From Phaeosaccion multiseriatum (lineage: Eukaryota; Ochrophyta, other classes): a DNA stretch of 64,000 bases. The position numbers and the translations under genes were made by a program. The notes below the pieces were generated by a model. The model was given only the letters and a program-made list of their open reading frames with translations, searched no databases and was not told where the DNA came from. This document shows positions 35,440 to 46,438 of this stretch, piece after piece (the stretch's first letter is position 1; the number at the start of each line of letters is the position of its first letter). The stretch spans positions 1,550,001-1,614,000 of the forward strand of contig OZ218962.1 of assembly GCA_965112735.1 (NCBI GenBank). Reading direction: 5' to 3'.

Positions 35440-37187
35440 TTATTTGGCCTTCTTCTCTTTGTCTTCTTTTGCCCTTCGGCCCCAGGCTTTCATCCCCAGG
35501 TAAAGGGCAACGAAAAGCACAAGGCCACCAGAAGCGAGCGCTTTGCCCTTTTTTCGTACTTCCCTCCACTTCCACCGATCGAGGGACCCCACGCTCTTCG
35601 CTAACTGAGCGACGGTATTGACCAAGGCAATGATTTCGTTGCGATTGAAGGGCATGGCGCTGAGCTCCTGCTCCGTCGCCAGCATGATCTTGAGGGCTGT
35701 TCCAATTCCGAGTGTCTCCAGCTTGCCCCACAGCTGATGATCGAGAGTGTACAATACAAGCAATGGGAGCGTTCCAAGAGCTTGAGACTAGAGAGCAGCA
35801 TAGATGACGGAGGCGAGTGCCTACCTAGGCACCTATGGCAAACGTACCTTGCACTTCTCACACCCCACACAGTCCATGATCATACTGATGTTATGGAACT
35901 TGACCCTGTACTGCTCCTTTAAGGTGGCCAATTCCTGCTGCTCTGCGAGCAGTTCCAGCTCCGTCGTGTGATTGTTCGACACCTGAGACAGGTGCGAGCG
36001 AGAAGCCTCAGACCCAATGACGCGCGCTACCTTACGCCAGGAAGTACAACTGACCTGGAACATTTGGGACTCGTCGAAGCCAGTCATACACATTGGCGCA
36101 GACACGGGAGGGCCCTGACCGTCCTCTGCAAAGTTGTGTATTTGCGCCAAACTGTGAACAAGCTCTTTCGTATACGCGTCCTCATGGCTATTCCCCGTCG
36201 AAAAGTCGTACTCCTCCAGTCGAGGAGCGAGTTTGCCAATCGCTCTCAGCAAGAATATATATACAAAGTACATGTTCGTGAGGCGATCCTCGTGCCAGCC
36301 GACCGCTCGTAGAAACAAATCGAGATTGAGGTCCCAGCGGCCGTTTTCAAATCGATAGTCGAGGGCCACCTGCGTGGTGATGGATGACTGCAGCCCACTT
36401 AGAAGACGAAAGAAGACTCTCTTCTCTCTGCAGGTGTGGTCAAAGTCGAAGCAATTCTCCATGTAGATAACACGCCACACCCTCTGAGCCGAGGCTCCTG
36501 AGTACCTGTATCCGTGTGTATAGAAAGAGAACACAGAGAGCCATGTTATGACAACAAGAGATGGGAGGGTTTTGGCCCTAAACCACACTCACCCAGTAAA
36601 CCTCTCTGGATTCTCCTCCAGGTTCGCATACATCATATCCTCATCAGCATCGTCCTGCACGGTCCAAATTTGGGCGTTGTTCGTCTCCTTCCACGGCTCA
36701 GGAACGGTCTCTATAGAGCTGACGTGCCCGAAATTGCGCTCAATTTCCGAGTTGTCGCTGCACAGCTTCTCCAGGCGAACTTGCTCCTTGCACTCTGCCT
36801 GCCCAAGGTCCCGCGAGTCTTCCTCTCGCCACAGACTTGGAACATCCTCCTGATCGCACTCGCACAACGAGCAGTCTCTCAAGAAGCACTCGTCTGCCTC
36901 CTCCCAAAATGGACAATCCTTGCTCAGGTTCACTTTAAAGTATTTGAAGAACGTCCTTGACTGTAGCTTTGTCAGCAGCGGGAGGAAATATTGTTGCGTG
37001 GCATCATCCACCACACTAAACTCAATCCCGGTATCACTAACATTGCCTGGCAGTCGAGCAATCTGTGGGGAACAAGGACGAATTGTTGAACGCTGGGGGG
37101 GACAGCATCGACGACAGGAAAGAGGGGACTTACATTAAAGAAGTTCCAACCATCCAAAGCGGTGAAGAGGAGAGATTGCCATCTCAT
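35440..37187 (-). CDS. ERO1: ERO1-type ER thiol oxidase with C-terminal membrane anchor
   Basis: Five exons (37,134-37,187; 36,593-37,062; 36,055-36,505; 35,848-35,982; 35,440-35,733) join in frame to 467 residues. ERO1 is an FAD enzyme that reoxidises protein disulfide isomerase in the ER. Seen: 'FFKYFKVNLSKDCPFWEEAD', the outer shuttle pair in 'ECFLRDCSLCEC', the 'ENPERFTGY' and 'VWRVIYMENCF' core, 'FFRLLSGLQSSI', and the inner active pair in 'MDCVGCEKCKLWGKLETLG'. Odd points: exon 1 encodes a weak signal sequence, and the Cys cluster normally near the N-terminus of ERO1 is absent from this model. The C-terminus has one membrane segment ('GGLVLFVALYLGMKAW') and ends KKAK, a KKXX ER-retrieval signal. 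The 72-bp intron at 35,983-36,054 has no stop in frame, so a retained form would stay open. Divergent from the aminotransferase gene. Confidence 0.93.
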
Positions 37188-37339
37188 GACTTTCCGGAAG
37201 CAAGTCTATATTACACCCTTCCGGAAGCGCGACAGAGACGTAAGGGAGGTGGACAACAAATGGCACGAATTACACATTGCAAGGGCCCTCTGTGGAAAAG
37301 GAAAAAAGCAGGGCAATCAAACAACCAGCTGTAAGAGCA

Positions 37340-38914
37340 ATGATTCTCCTTCAGACCTTGTTGGCAGCAAGTCTCCTCCGAGGGCACAGCTTTACGCTGA
37401 AACCCACTTCTGGAGGGCACAGCTTGACGCTGAGGCCCACTTGTACAGGGGTAGGGAAAGGATCAGGACGATTGCGAACACCTGGCTTGTCGGCTGCAGG
37501 CGCGGACGACGTGATTAGTCCCTTGATTTCTGGCATAGCCCCTTCCAAGACGATTGAAGTGCATGCTCTCACCAAGGAGATGCAAGCCAAAGGTGAGGAT
37601 ATTGTGTCCCTAGTCGTGGGGGAGCCGGACTTTGCACCACCGCCTGCGGTGCTGGAAGCCACAATTGCCGCTGTCAACAAGGGGTGCACCAAGTATACGG
37701 GGGTCACGGGGAATTTGGAGCTACGCCAGGCCATTTGTCAGGATCTGTCCCGGAGAAAGAACTCGACGCATGTGGCTGAGAATGTGGTGGTGTCGAATGG
37801 GGCGAAGCAAGCAGTGTACCAAGCGGTGTTGTCCGTGGTGCGTCCGGGAGACGAGGTTATAGTGCCTTCGCCGTACTGGCCGAGCTATCCCGAAATTGTG
37901 AAAATGGCTGGCGGTGTCCCCGTAATCGTGGAGACCTCAGCGGAGGAGGGGTTTCTCTTAACCCCACAAGCTCTTGAGAAGGCGCTGACGGATCGTACGC
38001 GAATGATCATCTTTTGCAACCCTAGCAACCCCACCGGCGCCGTCCATGACCCTCAGCAGTGCGAAGAGCTTGCAGCAGTGCTTCGAAAGGACAAGTGGGG
38101 AAAAGTCTGGATTCTGTCCGACGAAATATATGAAAGGCTCACTTACAATGTCGAGCATCGTGCCTTTGACACGCTCCCCGGCATGAAGGACCGAACTATG
38201 CTTGTCAATGGCTTCTCCAAGTCCCATGCCATGACAGGATACCGAATAGGCTACCTAGCGGCTCCACCTGCGATTGTCAAAGCGGTGACAACAATCCAGG
38301 GACAAATAACATCGTGTGCCAGCGCCATCTCCCAGGAGGCAGCACTGGCCGCGCTTGCCGTCCCAGACGCGGAGATGCAGAAGAGCTTCACCGTCATGAG
38401 GGAAAAGGTGCGTGTACGTATATTCTGGCACTTATTTCTTCACTTTGGAGAGATCCCTCACTTTTTCCCCGCTGTTGATCTGTCCATCTTGGGGGGCGGG
38501 GCGGGTGGTTGGGGTGTTTTAACAGAGGGACATGTTGCTCGAGGGCTTTGGCACGATTCCTGGCATACAGGTTTCCACTCCGCAAGGGGCATTCTACGCC
38601 TTGCCGAATATCTCTTCGTACTATGGCAAGACGGCACCAGATGGAACTGTCATTGGCGGAGCTACCGACTTCTGCCTGTACTTTGTGCGGGAGCACAAGG
38701 TGGCTCTAGTCACGGGGGAGGGATTTGGTTATGCCGGAGGAGTGCGTTTTTCTTACGCCGCTTCTGTTCCAGACATTCAGCACGCGACTCAAGAGGTAAG
38801 AGGGCTGGCTCTCAATCCCCTATGTACGTACCAACTTAATGAAAAAACGCTACCCTCTCCCCTCCCATTCAAAACTCGCCGCAGTTCCGCAAGTGCTTGG
38901 CTTCATTAAGGTAG
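37340..38914 (+). CDS. Class I aspartate / prephenate-type aminotransferase, plastid-targeted
   Basis: Three exons (37,340-38,407; 38,526-38,795; 38,885-38,914) give 455 residues in frame. It is a PLP enzyme of the prokaryotic-type aspartate aminotransferase group, which in plants transaminates aspartate and prephenate in the plastid. Seen: 'IVSLVVGEPDFAPP', 'KYTGVTGNLELRQAI', 'FCNPSNPTGAV' (cofactor pocket), 'ILSDEIYERLTY' and the PLP lysine in 'VNGFSKSHAMTGYRIGYLA', then 'GVRFSYA' with the substrate-carboxylate arginine. The N-terminus 'MILLQTLLAASLLRGHSF' is a signal peptide with Phe at the cut site, followed by two similar stretches (FTLKPTSGG, LTLRPTCTG). The last exon encodes nine residues. 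Which substrate dominates cannot be told from sequence. The stop lies 29 bp from that of the convergent coiled-coil gene. Confidence 0.93.
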
Positions 38915-38943
38915 ACAAAACAATAGATGTAACAAGAGACCGC

Positions 38944-40182
38944 TCATTTGGAATTCTCCTGCATTTCCATGAGCTCATTCGATATGGCGGTGAGATCCGC
39001 AACCTCTCTGGTAAGATCCGCAACCTCTCTGACTAGTTTGTCTTTCTGCATGGTCATGGCTGCCAACGAGAGCATAGCCTCGTGCTCAGCGGTCGCAGCC
39101 TTGGCCAAATCCTTTTTCAGGCCAGCCACCTGTTCATGGCTTCCTTCCGCCCCCTCTGCCAGCCGTGCCTGTTCCCCTTTCAAGAACACCACTTGCTGCT
39201 TCACCTCTTCGTGTCCGGCTTCACTGTCTCTCAGTCTCTTTTTCAAGGAGCCCACTTCTGCCTGGAGCTCCTTAAGTTCATCCTCGTACCTTTTCGTCTT
39301 GTCCTCGGCAGTCTTCTTCGCCTCTGCTGCCTCTTCCTTTGCATGTTTTAGTTGGCCTTTCACCCCGCGGAACACCTTGTTCGCCTCAGCGAACTGCTTC
39401 TCAGCCAGTGCCTTCATATCCGACTTCATTTTCAGAACCGCGGCATCTTGACCGTCCCTGGCCTCGTCTCGAATCTTCGCCAGCTCTTTTTGAGACGCCT
39501 CGAGCTCTTGCTTTTGCCTCGCCAGTTCCCCTTCCAAGCTCTGTATCCTCTTCTCTCCTTCCTCTCGAGCCTCTTGCACGGTCTGAACATGCGTCGTCAT
39601 GGCTGACAAATGGACTCGAGCCCCACCAAGCTCTCGCTCTGCTTCGCTGAGCGCAGCCATCTTTGACGATTCAAACTCCTCTTGCCTTTCCAGGAGTGCG
39701 TTGAGCTCCTGTTGGAGCAGGGAGCGGTCAGCCTCTGCTCCCTTCCCCTCGTCGGCATCAGAGAGCGCTTTCGTCAGAGCAGTTTGCATAACCATCATTT
39801 GACTTTCGCTCTCAGCCTTGACTTCTGCCATCTCCCTCTGATGCTCAGTCTCCGCTTCGGCCATTTTTTTCTCTACGAGAGCGTCCACCTCGCCCTGCGA
39901 GTACTTCGCCTCATTGGCGGCAGAGCTCTCCAGACTCTCAACCCCCGAAAGACCAAGCGAGACCCGGCGTCTTGTCCGAAGATTCTGCGTCGAACAGGGG
40001 CAGTGATTACGTCAAATCAGCCGCCCGTCGCAAGGGTAAAAGGCATGCATGTCATCCATGTGGAAGGGCGCACTTACCGTCGCAGCCTCCGCAGACACGG
40101 CAATTACCGCGTCTCCGCCCGACTTTACATGCTTCTCCACCAGACCCTTCTCATGTATCTCTCCATCCTCGTCTCCTTCCAT
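38944..40182 (-). CDS. Long coiled-coil protein of unknown function
   Basis: Two exons (40,078-40,182 and 38,944-39,984) join in frame to 381 residues. From about residue 60 to the end the protein is an almost unbroken heptad-rich helix, very rich in Glu, Lys, Ala and Gln (for example 'LQQELNALLERQEEFESSKM'). Near the C-terminus, 'REVADLT' is directly duplicated, mirrored by a 21-bp DNA duplication at about 38,993-39,036. The N-terminal 35 residues are acidic ('MEGDEDGEIHEKGLVEKH'). No membrane segment or targeting signal is seen. Coiled coils of this kind serve as scaffolds or tethers, but no family can be named. The gene is divergent from the PRPP synthetase gene (279 bp between starts). 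Confidence 0.75.
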
Positions 40183-40461
40183 TGCGTTGAATGCCTTCGG
40201 CCGTAATGGAAGCCTGTACGAAGAAGGGGAAGACCGGTTGGACGGAGGCCACAGAGAAGCAATAGCCGGCTGCCCCACTCTCGCTTTCTTCACTAACCAC
40301 TCACCGACAACTGCTACCCTCCATACAATGGCGTTTCCCTCTAAGCGGCAAGAGATCAAGGTTTGAATACAGGTGAAAGGAAGAAAGAGAGAAAAAAAGT
40401 ATGTACAACACGTGCATCACAGGCTGGCGACGAAAGGGTCTTCTCTGTCTCGTCGCGTCTG

Positions 40462-41683
40462 ATGCCGCTGCCGCTGCCGCTGCCGCTGCTGCTGCTGCTG
40501 CTGCTAGTAAGCCGGGCTGTGTCCTTTGAGGTACGAGCGCCAGGGGCAGTAAGATGGCATACTCGACGTTCTCTCGTTGGGAGGCACCAGGTCCTCCCCG
40601 ATAACACGGTTACAGAGGAATGGGTACATCACAAGCTGAAGAGAAGGAAGACCCGCTACCAAGTCATTGCGGCGGAAGCTATGGAGGGATTCGCGGAGCA
40701 GCTGCAGCAGCGGTATCCCGACCGATTCATTTTCCATCGCACAGCGTGGGACAAGTTTCCAGACGGCACGGACAATATCGAAGTTGGTGGCTTTACGCCA
40801 TTCAACGTGATATCGGGAGAGCACGTGCTATTCTTGGCGTCGTTCCACAACAACGACGTGACTCTAAGTCAGTTTCAGGTCATGATCACGTTACTACAGA
40901 GCTTTATAGAGTCGCTCACCATAGTATTGCCGTACTACCCGACCGGGACGATGGAGCGGGTTGTCAAGGAGGGTCAGGTGGCCACCGCGAGTACGTACGC
41001 GATGATGTTTAGCAATTTGCCGTCTTGCGGGAAGCCTACCCGCTTGCAAGTCTATGACCTGCACACGCTTCAGAACCGCTTTTACCTGCACGGGAACGCC
41101 ATTGCCTCGCTCCAGACTACCATCCCGACGCTTATACAGACGCTTCAGGGCACAAACATTGAGTAAGTTCGTCCCACCGGCTCTTCTCTCGGCAATTCAG
41201 GCCTGTAACTCCCCTGCCGCCCCCCCCTCCTACCCCCCCCCCCCCATGGTGTCCAGCTGCATTGCTTTTCCAGACGAAGGAGCAGCCAAGCGTTTCGGGC
41301 ATATGTTTGAGGGCTTGGGGTATCACACAGTGATATGTGGGAAGGTCAGAGACGGAGAAAAGCGACTCATCACTATTCAGGATGGCGAGCCAGAAGAGAA
41401 GAACATTCTCATTGTCGATGACTTAGTGCAGACGGGCGGCACGTTGTACGAGTGCGGAGTGGCTCTCAAGGAGAGGGGAGCTAAATCAGTCAGCGCCTTT
41501 GTGGCCCACGGAGTCTTCCCAAAAGAGGCCTGGAAGAGATTTGCGCGAGGAGGCGACCGCTGCGTCTTTGACACCTTTTGGCTCAGCAATTCGATACCCA
41601 CCACCACGGACAAATTGCCACGCGGTGACGTGTATGAGGTCATCGATATTTGCGACAAGATAGTTTCGGATCTGGATTGCTGA
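40462..41683 (+). CDS. PRS: Ribose-phosphate pyrophosphokinase, plant class II type, plastid-targeted
   Basis: Two exons (40,462-41,162 and 41,257-41,683) give 375 residues in frame. It makes PRPP from ribose 5-phosphate and ATP for nucleotide, histidine and tryptophan synthesis. The match is to the phosphate-independent plant class (PRS3/PRS4-like): 'HVLFLASFHNNDVT', 'IVLPYYPTGTMERV', 'VYDLHTLQNRFYL', 'IAFPDEGAAKRF', and the PRPP-binding loop 'NILIVDDLVQTGGTLYECG', then 'VAHGVFPKEAWKRF'. The N-terminus is a run of Pro and Leu encoded by a CTGCCG/CTG microsatellite, 'LLLLLLVSRAVSF', and reads as a signal peptide cut before Phe, so plastid entry is likely. No upstream ATG exists in the frame, which fixes the start. 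Confidence 0.94.
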
Positions 41684-42103
41684 GACGGGAGGAGATAGCT
41701 CATCATAGGTGTTTCTGGCAACATGCCTCCTGTACGCGGGCCACGGGTACAGACAGTGATGGGGACGAAAGAGGCCTTGCTTGGGCCACTGGAGTGCCCT
41801 GCTGAGAGCCCGCCTCGTTCCGTGTGTACGATGAATGCCCAATAGAGCAGCCGAGATCAAGACCCGACCTCTGCGCAGCTCGGACCACGCCTGTGGGGGT
41901 TTTAGCGCGAATGCACAGGGCCTTCCTTGGCGTCGCTGACCTGACACGAGGGAGCCCAAGACTCAGGACCTGGGGGAGCATGCCACTCCCGTTGATAAGG
42001 CGCATGTCTAAAAAAATAAAAAATGTTGGGATGTCCAAGTCCCAGAATATGTCAATGAATTTTCAAACCCTCCCCCCCCTCCTCCCCTTCCTCCAGTGCT
42101 GCT
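41684..42103. other. Intergenic region
   Basis: Separates the PRPP synthetase stop from the HDAC start and should hold a 3' untranslated region and the HDAC promoter. A minus-strand open stretch here has no family match or splice support. A pyrimidine-rich run precedes the HDAC ATG. Confidence 0.5.
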
Positions 42104-45100
42104 ATGAGCGTCTCGAGCAGTGGGAGCTCCGATTGTGTGAGCTATCCTTTGCACGATGCAGCCGAGCTTGGGGACGTGGAAGCCCTGCGCGCCTTGCTGG
42201 AGAGAAAGAACGTGCGTGGAGAACCATGTTTTAAGTGGGTGTGGCGGTTGACTAAAGAGGTGCTTTCCCCACTCCCCACCCGCAGAAGCAGCCGCAGGAA
42301 CCGCAGGAGCCACAAGGGGAGGGGGAGGAGGGGGGGCGGAATGGAGAGTCTTCCGATGACGACTTTGGGTCTCTGTCTGTGGATCTGGACGAAAGGGACG
42401 GAGACGGCTGTACAGCATTGCACGTGGCCCTTCTCCATTGCAGGTTTGTCCTTTCCTTGATGGCTGGGGCGGCCTATCATGTTGGGCAAGGCTAACCCTT
42501 GTCCGCGTGTTGCGGGTGCAGACTCGACGCCGCCAATGTGATCTTAAGTGCAGGAGCTAGCTCCACGAAGCGCTTGGAAGGCAGCTCAATGGCCCACATC
42601 GCCATTTGTCGAGGCGCCAGTGGTGAGTTACATTATTATGGAAACAAGGAGACTTGTTCGTAGCAGCGCAGGCGCCCCCGAACGCTGCCCGCCCTATTCT
42701 CCTCAACCTTCCGCATGCTGCGTGTTGTATAGGAGGCCAGCACGAGTTTGCTGCGGCGGCGTTGAAGGTGCTCTTAACGCACGGTATCGAAGCCAACTCT
42801 AAGGACGATAGGGGCCGAACCCTCGTACACGTGGCCGCAAGTTATGGAATGGGAGCATGCCTCAGCCTCTTACTGGTAAATGCTGTCGCAAGCTATATGG
42901 TGATTGCTGATGACATCGGCACACGTTGACGGTCATCCTTGCTGAACAATGCAGAACGATCCTGCTGGGTTGGAAACGATTGATGCGAAGGAGAGGATGG
43001 GGCTGAGGCCGCTCCATTTGGCTGTTCTCGGTGGACATGTGGATGCTGCAGAGCAGCTCCTCAACGCGAAGGCAGACGTGGAGGCGACCAACCAGCTGGG
43101 ATGGTGCGTGTGTGGGTGTGTGGGGAGGATTGCTAGGGAAAACAAGCCATGAGCGAACACCTGTGCCGCCCTTCATCTGCCCACTTTCGTGTTCACTAGG
43201 ACGAGTCTCCACTGCGCATTTTCCAAGGGCCACTGGAAATGCGCCTCCGTCCTGCTTTCCAAAGCAGGGGCGAAGCGTTCAGCTACAAACAAACAAGGCT
43301 TGACGGCGCGACAATTGGCAGAGAAGAAGGGACTGGTGATTCCGGCTAGTCTGCTCAAGGGCAACGGAGCCTTGGCACAGCAGGTGAAAGAGGCCAGGCT
43401 TGCTTCTTTAACATGTCAGGAGAAGGAGTCCTCACCTTACTGCTCTTGTCTGTCTCGTGACGCGTCAGGAGAAGAACGAGCAGCCGCCATTGGCTACACT
43501 CGTGTACTACCACAAACTCTGTATGGAGCACTACTCTAGCCCTCACCCGATATCGCGGAGCGGGCCAGAGCCCCCACCAGAAAACGTCAATAGACTCAAG
43601 GTAGGCTTGGCCATTGTTGAGTTTCCTGAGGAAATAACCACGCTAATGACAGGGACTGTGCGATGACCTCACCTCAGGTCATTTATGACGAGCACAGCGG
43701 AGTCCTACGATCTAGCGAGTTTGCTGCCTTGCACTTTGACGACTGCCCCCCACGGGCAGCTATGGCTGACATACTGCGCGTCCACGAATTCAGGTGAATG
43801 GTCCCCTCATGTACTAACCGTCGTCGTCGCCGTCGTTGTGTGTGTGAGTGTGTGTGTGTGTGTGTGTTTATTTTGAAGTCCACAAGAAAGACGCTCACAT
43901 GTTTCACCCCGCCCTGCCCTCTTGGCTTGCACAGTTACGTGGAGAAGCTTCAACAGCTCTGTGCCAAAATCCCCGACTCTCCCCGCGTGCTCAAGAATCT
44001 CGACGCAGACACTGCTGTCAGCCACAACTCCTTCGAGGCCGCCATGCACGCAGCAGGTCCCTGGCGTTCGATGCTCAGATTCCTCATATCCATCCTCCTC
44101 ACGAGCCTCTCCTTTGTTCTGGCAGGTTCTGTTTGCAGCGCAATCGATCAACTCATGGCCGGGAAGCACCGAAATGCCTTCTGCGCTGTTCGCCCCCCAG
44201 GACACCATGCCGGACCCCGGGGCTTGGTCACCTGCTCGAACGACGGCGAGGGAAGCCACGGTTTCTGCCTCTTGAACAATGTCGCAGTCGGCGGCGCGTA
44301 CGCTCGCCACATGTACCGCGACAGAGGCATTAAGAAGGTCGGACCGTACTTGGCAGAGAGCATGAAACCTACCGCCCGTCCACGTCGGTTCTCCTCTCGT
44401 AATTCATTCTTCGTTCTCCCTACACGACGCACAGGTGGCGATCATCGACTTCGATGTGCATCACGGGAACGGCACGGAGGAAATCGTGCGCAACCTCGTG
44501 CCGCACGTTGAGGAGTCCACCTATGTAAGTATGCAGTGCATACAATACCGGATAATTCTTTTGGTCGCCCTTTTCTGACGTTTTTTATTTCCCGCGCATT
44601 CGCTTCGGCTCTTTGAAGGTGTTACCCTTTTGCACAGGGACCGCACAGGCGCTTGTTTACAAGCCTTGGCTCGATGAAGAGGACCCCAAATCTTGCTTGT
44701 TCATCAGTGTGCACGGCTACGGCAAGAAGGTCAGTCGTCCCTGCTGTTGCCCATCCCACGTTCCCGATTCAACGCGATTACTGTCCCTGTGCAGGAGCGG
44801 GGGCACGATACTTCCCCTGGGGGGTGGTTCTACCCGGGCTCCGGAGCTACTCGGATTCCTCCTAGCCTGCCCAAGAAAGAACCAAAAGCTATGGATGAGG
44901 GAGTCAAGGAGGAAGCAGATGCGCAAGGGGGCGAGGCTGGAGAGCCACACGACGACGACGACGACGACGCGGAGAAGGATCTGCTAATTTTGGATGTGGT
45001 AAGCACTTCGCCGAAGTTTGCCCCTTCTCCTCTGGTTACTCACTTTCTCCTTTTGTTCCCAGGGTGTGGCCCTCCCTGAGGACGGGGAGACTCCAGGCAC

Positions 45101-46127
45101 GTCTCGCCACTCCTGGAGGAACGCCTACCGCAACAAGGTGCTTCCTGCTCTAATCAAGTTCGACCCTGACTTGATCCTCATTAGGTAATGAAGGCTCTTG
45201 CGGGTTGTGTATGCAATAGGGGAACCTCCTGCGCTGATTTTCCCTCTCTTTGATTCCGATGCCCTGTGCAGTGCTGGATTCGATGCGCACAAGAAGGACA
45301 TGATCAACTTTGGGTATATAGGTCTGCTAGATGAAGACTACGAGTGGATAACGGACCAGCTGGTCCAGGTAAGCGGAGGATGCTCATGTGATCTCGCCCA
45401 CCTCCGCTCATGTGGAGGAGGATCATGCTGCCACCGCGTGCATCCGTCAGGTGGCCAACAAATGCTGCGATGGGCGCATCGTCAGCGTGTTGGAAGGAGG
45501 TTATAGAATCCAGGGCGGACCCGTCAGCGCGTTCGGCAGGTCGGTGGCGGGCCACGTTCGGGCTTTGCAAGATGGCTGTACATCTCGACAGGTGGGTGGG
45601 GCACCGGATATATTTGTCGCTTCCCCGACTGCTTCTTACCGCCTCCCAATGACGTCAGGTGTGGGATGAGGAGGACGCTCAGTGGGAGAGGAGGCACGAG
45701 GAGACTGCTCTCGCGGAGCGAGAACGCCGCCGTCAGCTAAAGCTGGCACAACAAGCACAGGTACAAGGCCCTACTCTTTCCACAAACCCACATTCCCGTG
45801 CTCATTCAATGATGCTGCTTGCCGCCTACCGACTGCCATTGCACTATTCAGCTCTTGGAGGAGAGAGAGAAGGCCCTAACTGCAGCAATGGCGGCAGAAA
45901 AGGTGAGCTATGCGCGGCCTGGTCCGGTATCACCCGCCTTCACGCACCCCAACAGTCAACTTTCTACACCCCCATGCTCACAGGCTGACAGAGAGGAGCA
46001 GCCTGCGGCGGCAGTAGCAGCAGCAGGAGCGACGCCGCCGTCGGAAGACGAGCCCTTGCCGAGAAAGAGGCGGCGAGGAAACGTCGACTATGTGGCCCTG
46101 GCGAAGACTCTGCAGCAAAAGGAATAG
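42104..46127 (+). CDS. Ankyrin-repeat / class II histone deacetylase fusion
   Basis: Nineteen exons from ATG 42,104 to a stop at 46,125-46,127 join exactly in frame to 828 residues. The first exon is 42,104-42,211 and the last 45,984-46,127; introns are about 70-145 bp. Residues about 10-250 hold ankyrin repeats ('YPLHDAAELGDVEALRALLE', 'GCTALHVALLHCRLDAANVI', 'GRTLVHVAASYGMGACLSLL', 'GLRPLHLAVLGGHVDAAEQL', 'TSLHCAFSKGHWKCASVLL'). A deacetylase domain follows: 'VRPPGHHAGPRG' (catalytic His pair), 'GFCLLNNVAVGGAYA', 'AIIDFDVHHGNGT' and 'SAGFDAHKKD' (zinc ligands), 'VLEGGYRIQGG' (catalytic Tyr kept, so probably active). The tail is a charged coiled coil ending in 'PRKRRRGNVDY', a nuclear localisation signal. 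An acidic insert (EGGEAGEPHDDDDDDAE-like) lies in exon 13. Ankyrins probably recruit a partner or substrate; that is inference. Confidence 0.95.
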
Positions 46128-46438
46128 ACAGAGACAAAAGCGACGAGGAATGTATGAGAAGGGGTGTATTTTACATGAGGAGAGTTACCTGAGCAGAAGC
46201 CCAAAATACGGGCGCTGGTGATAAATCTAAGAAACTGAAAGTGTGAATGTGAGTGCGGTGTGAAAGGAACTTTATTGACTTAATAGGTGCGTGTGAAAGG
46301 AGTCAAAATCTCTGGAGAACCAACACGTGCACAAACTGAAACCGTCCTTCTTCTTTTTTTCTTTTCTCCTTTCTGCGGTAAGCTAAGTGAAGTGGTGGTA
46401 AACTCTCGCCTCTATCCTCTTCCGCGTCCCCCTCCTCC
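46128..46438. other. Intergenic region between tandem plus-strand genes
   Basis: Holds the HDAC 3' untranslated region and the promoter of the LRR gene. A pyrimidine-rich tract lies just before the LRR start codon. Nothing else is visible. Confidence 0.5.

Noticed and set aside
41703-42038. Minus-strand 111-codon frame between PRPP synthetase and HDAC
   Set aside because: No recognisable motif and no splice support. It fits an intergenic shadow.
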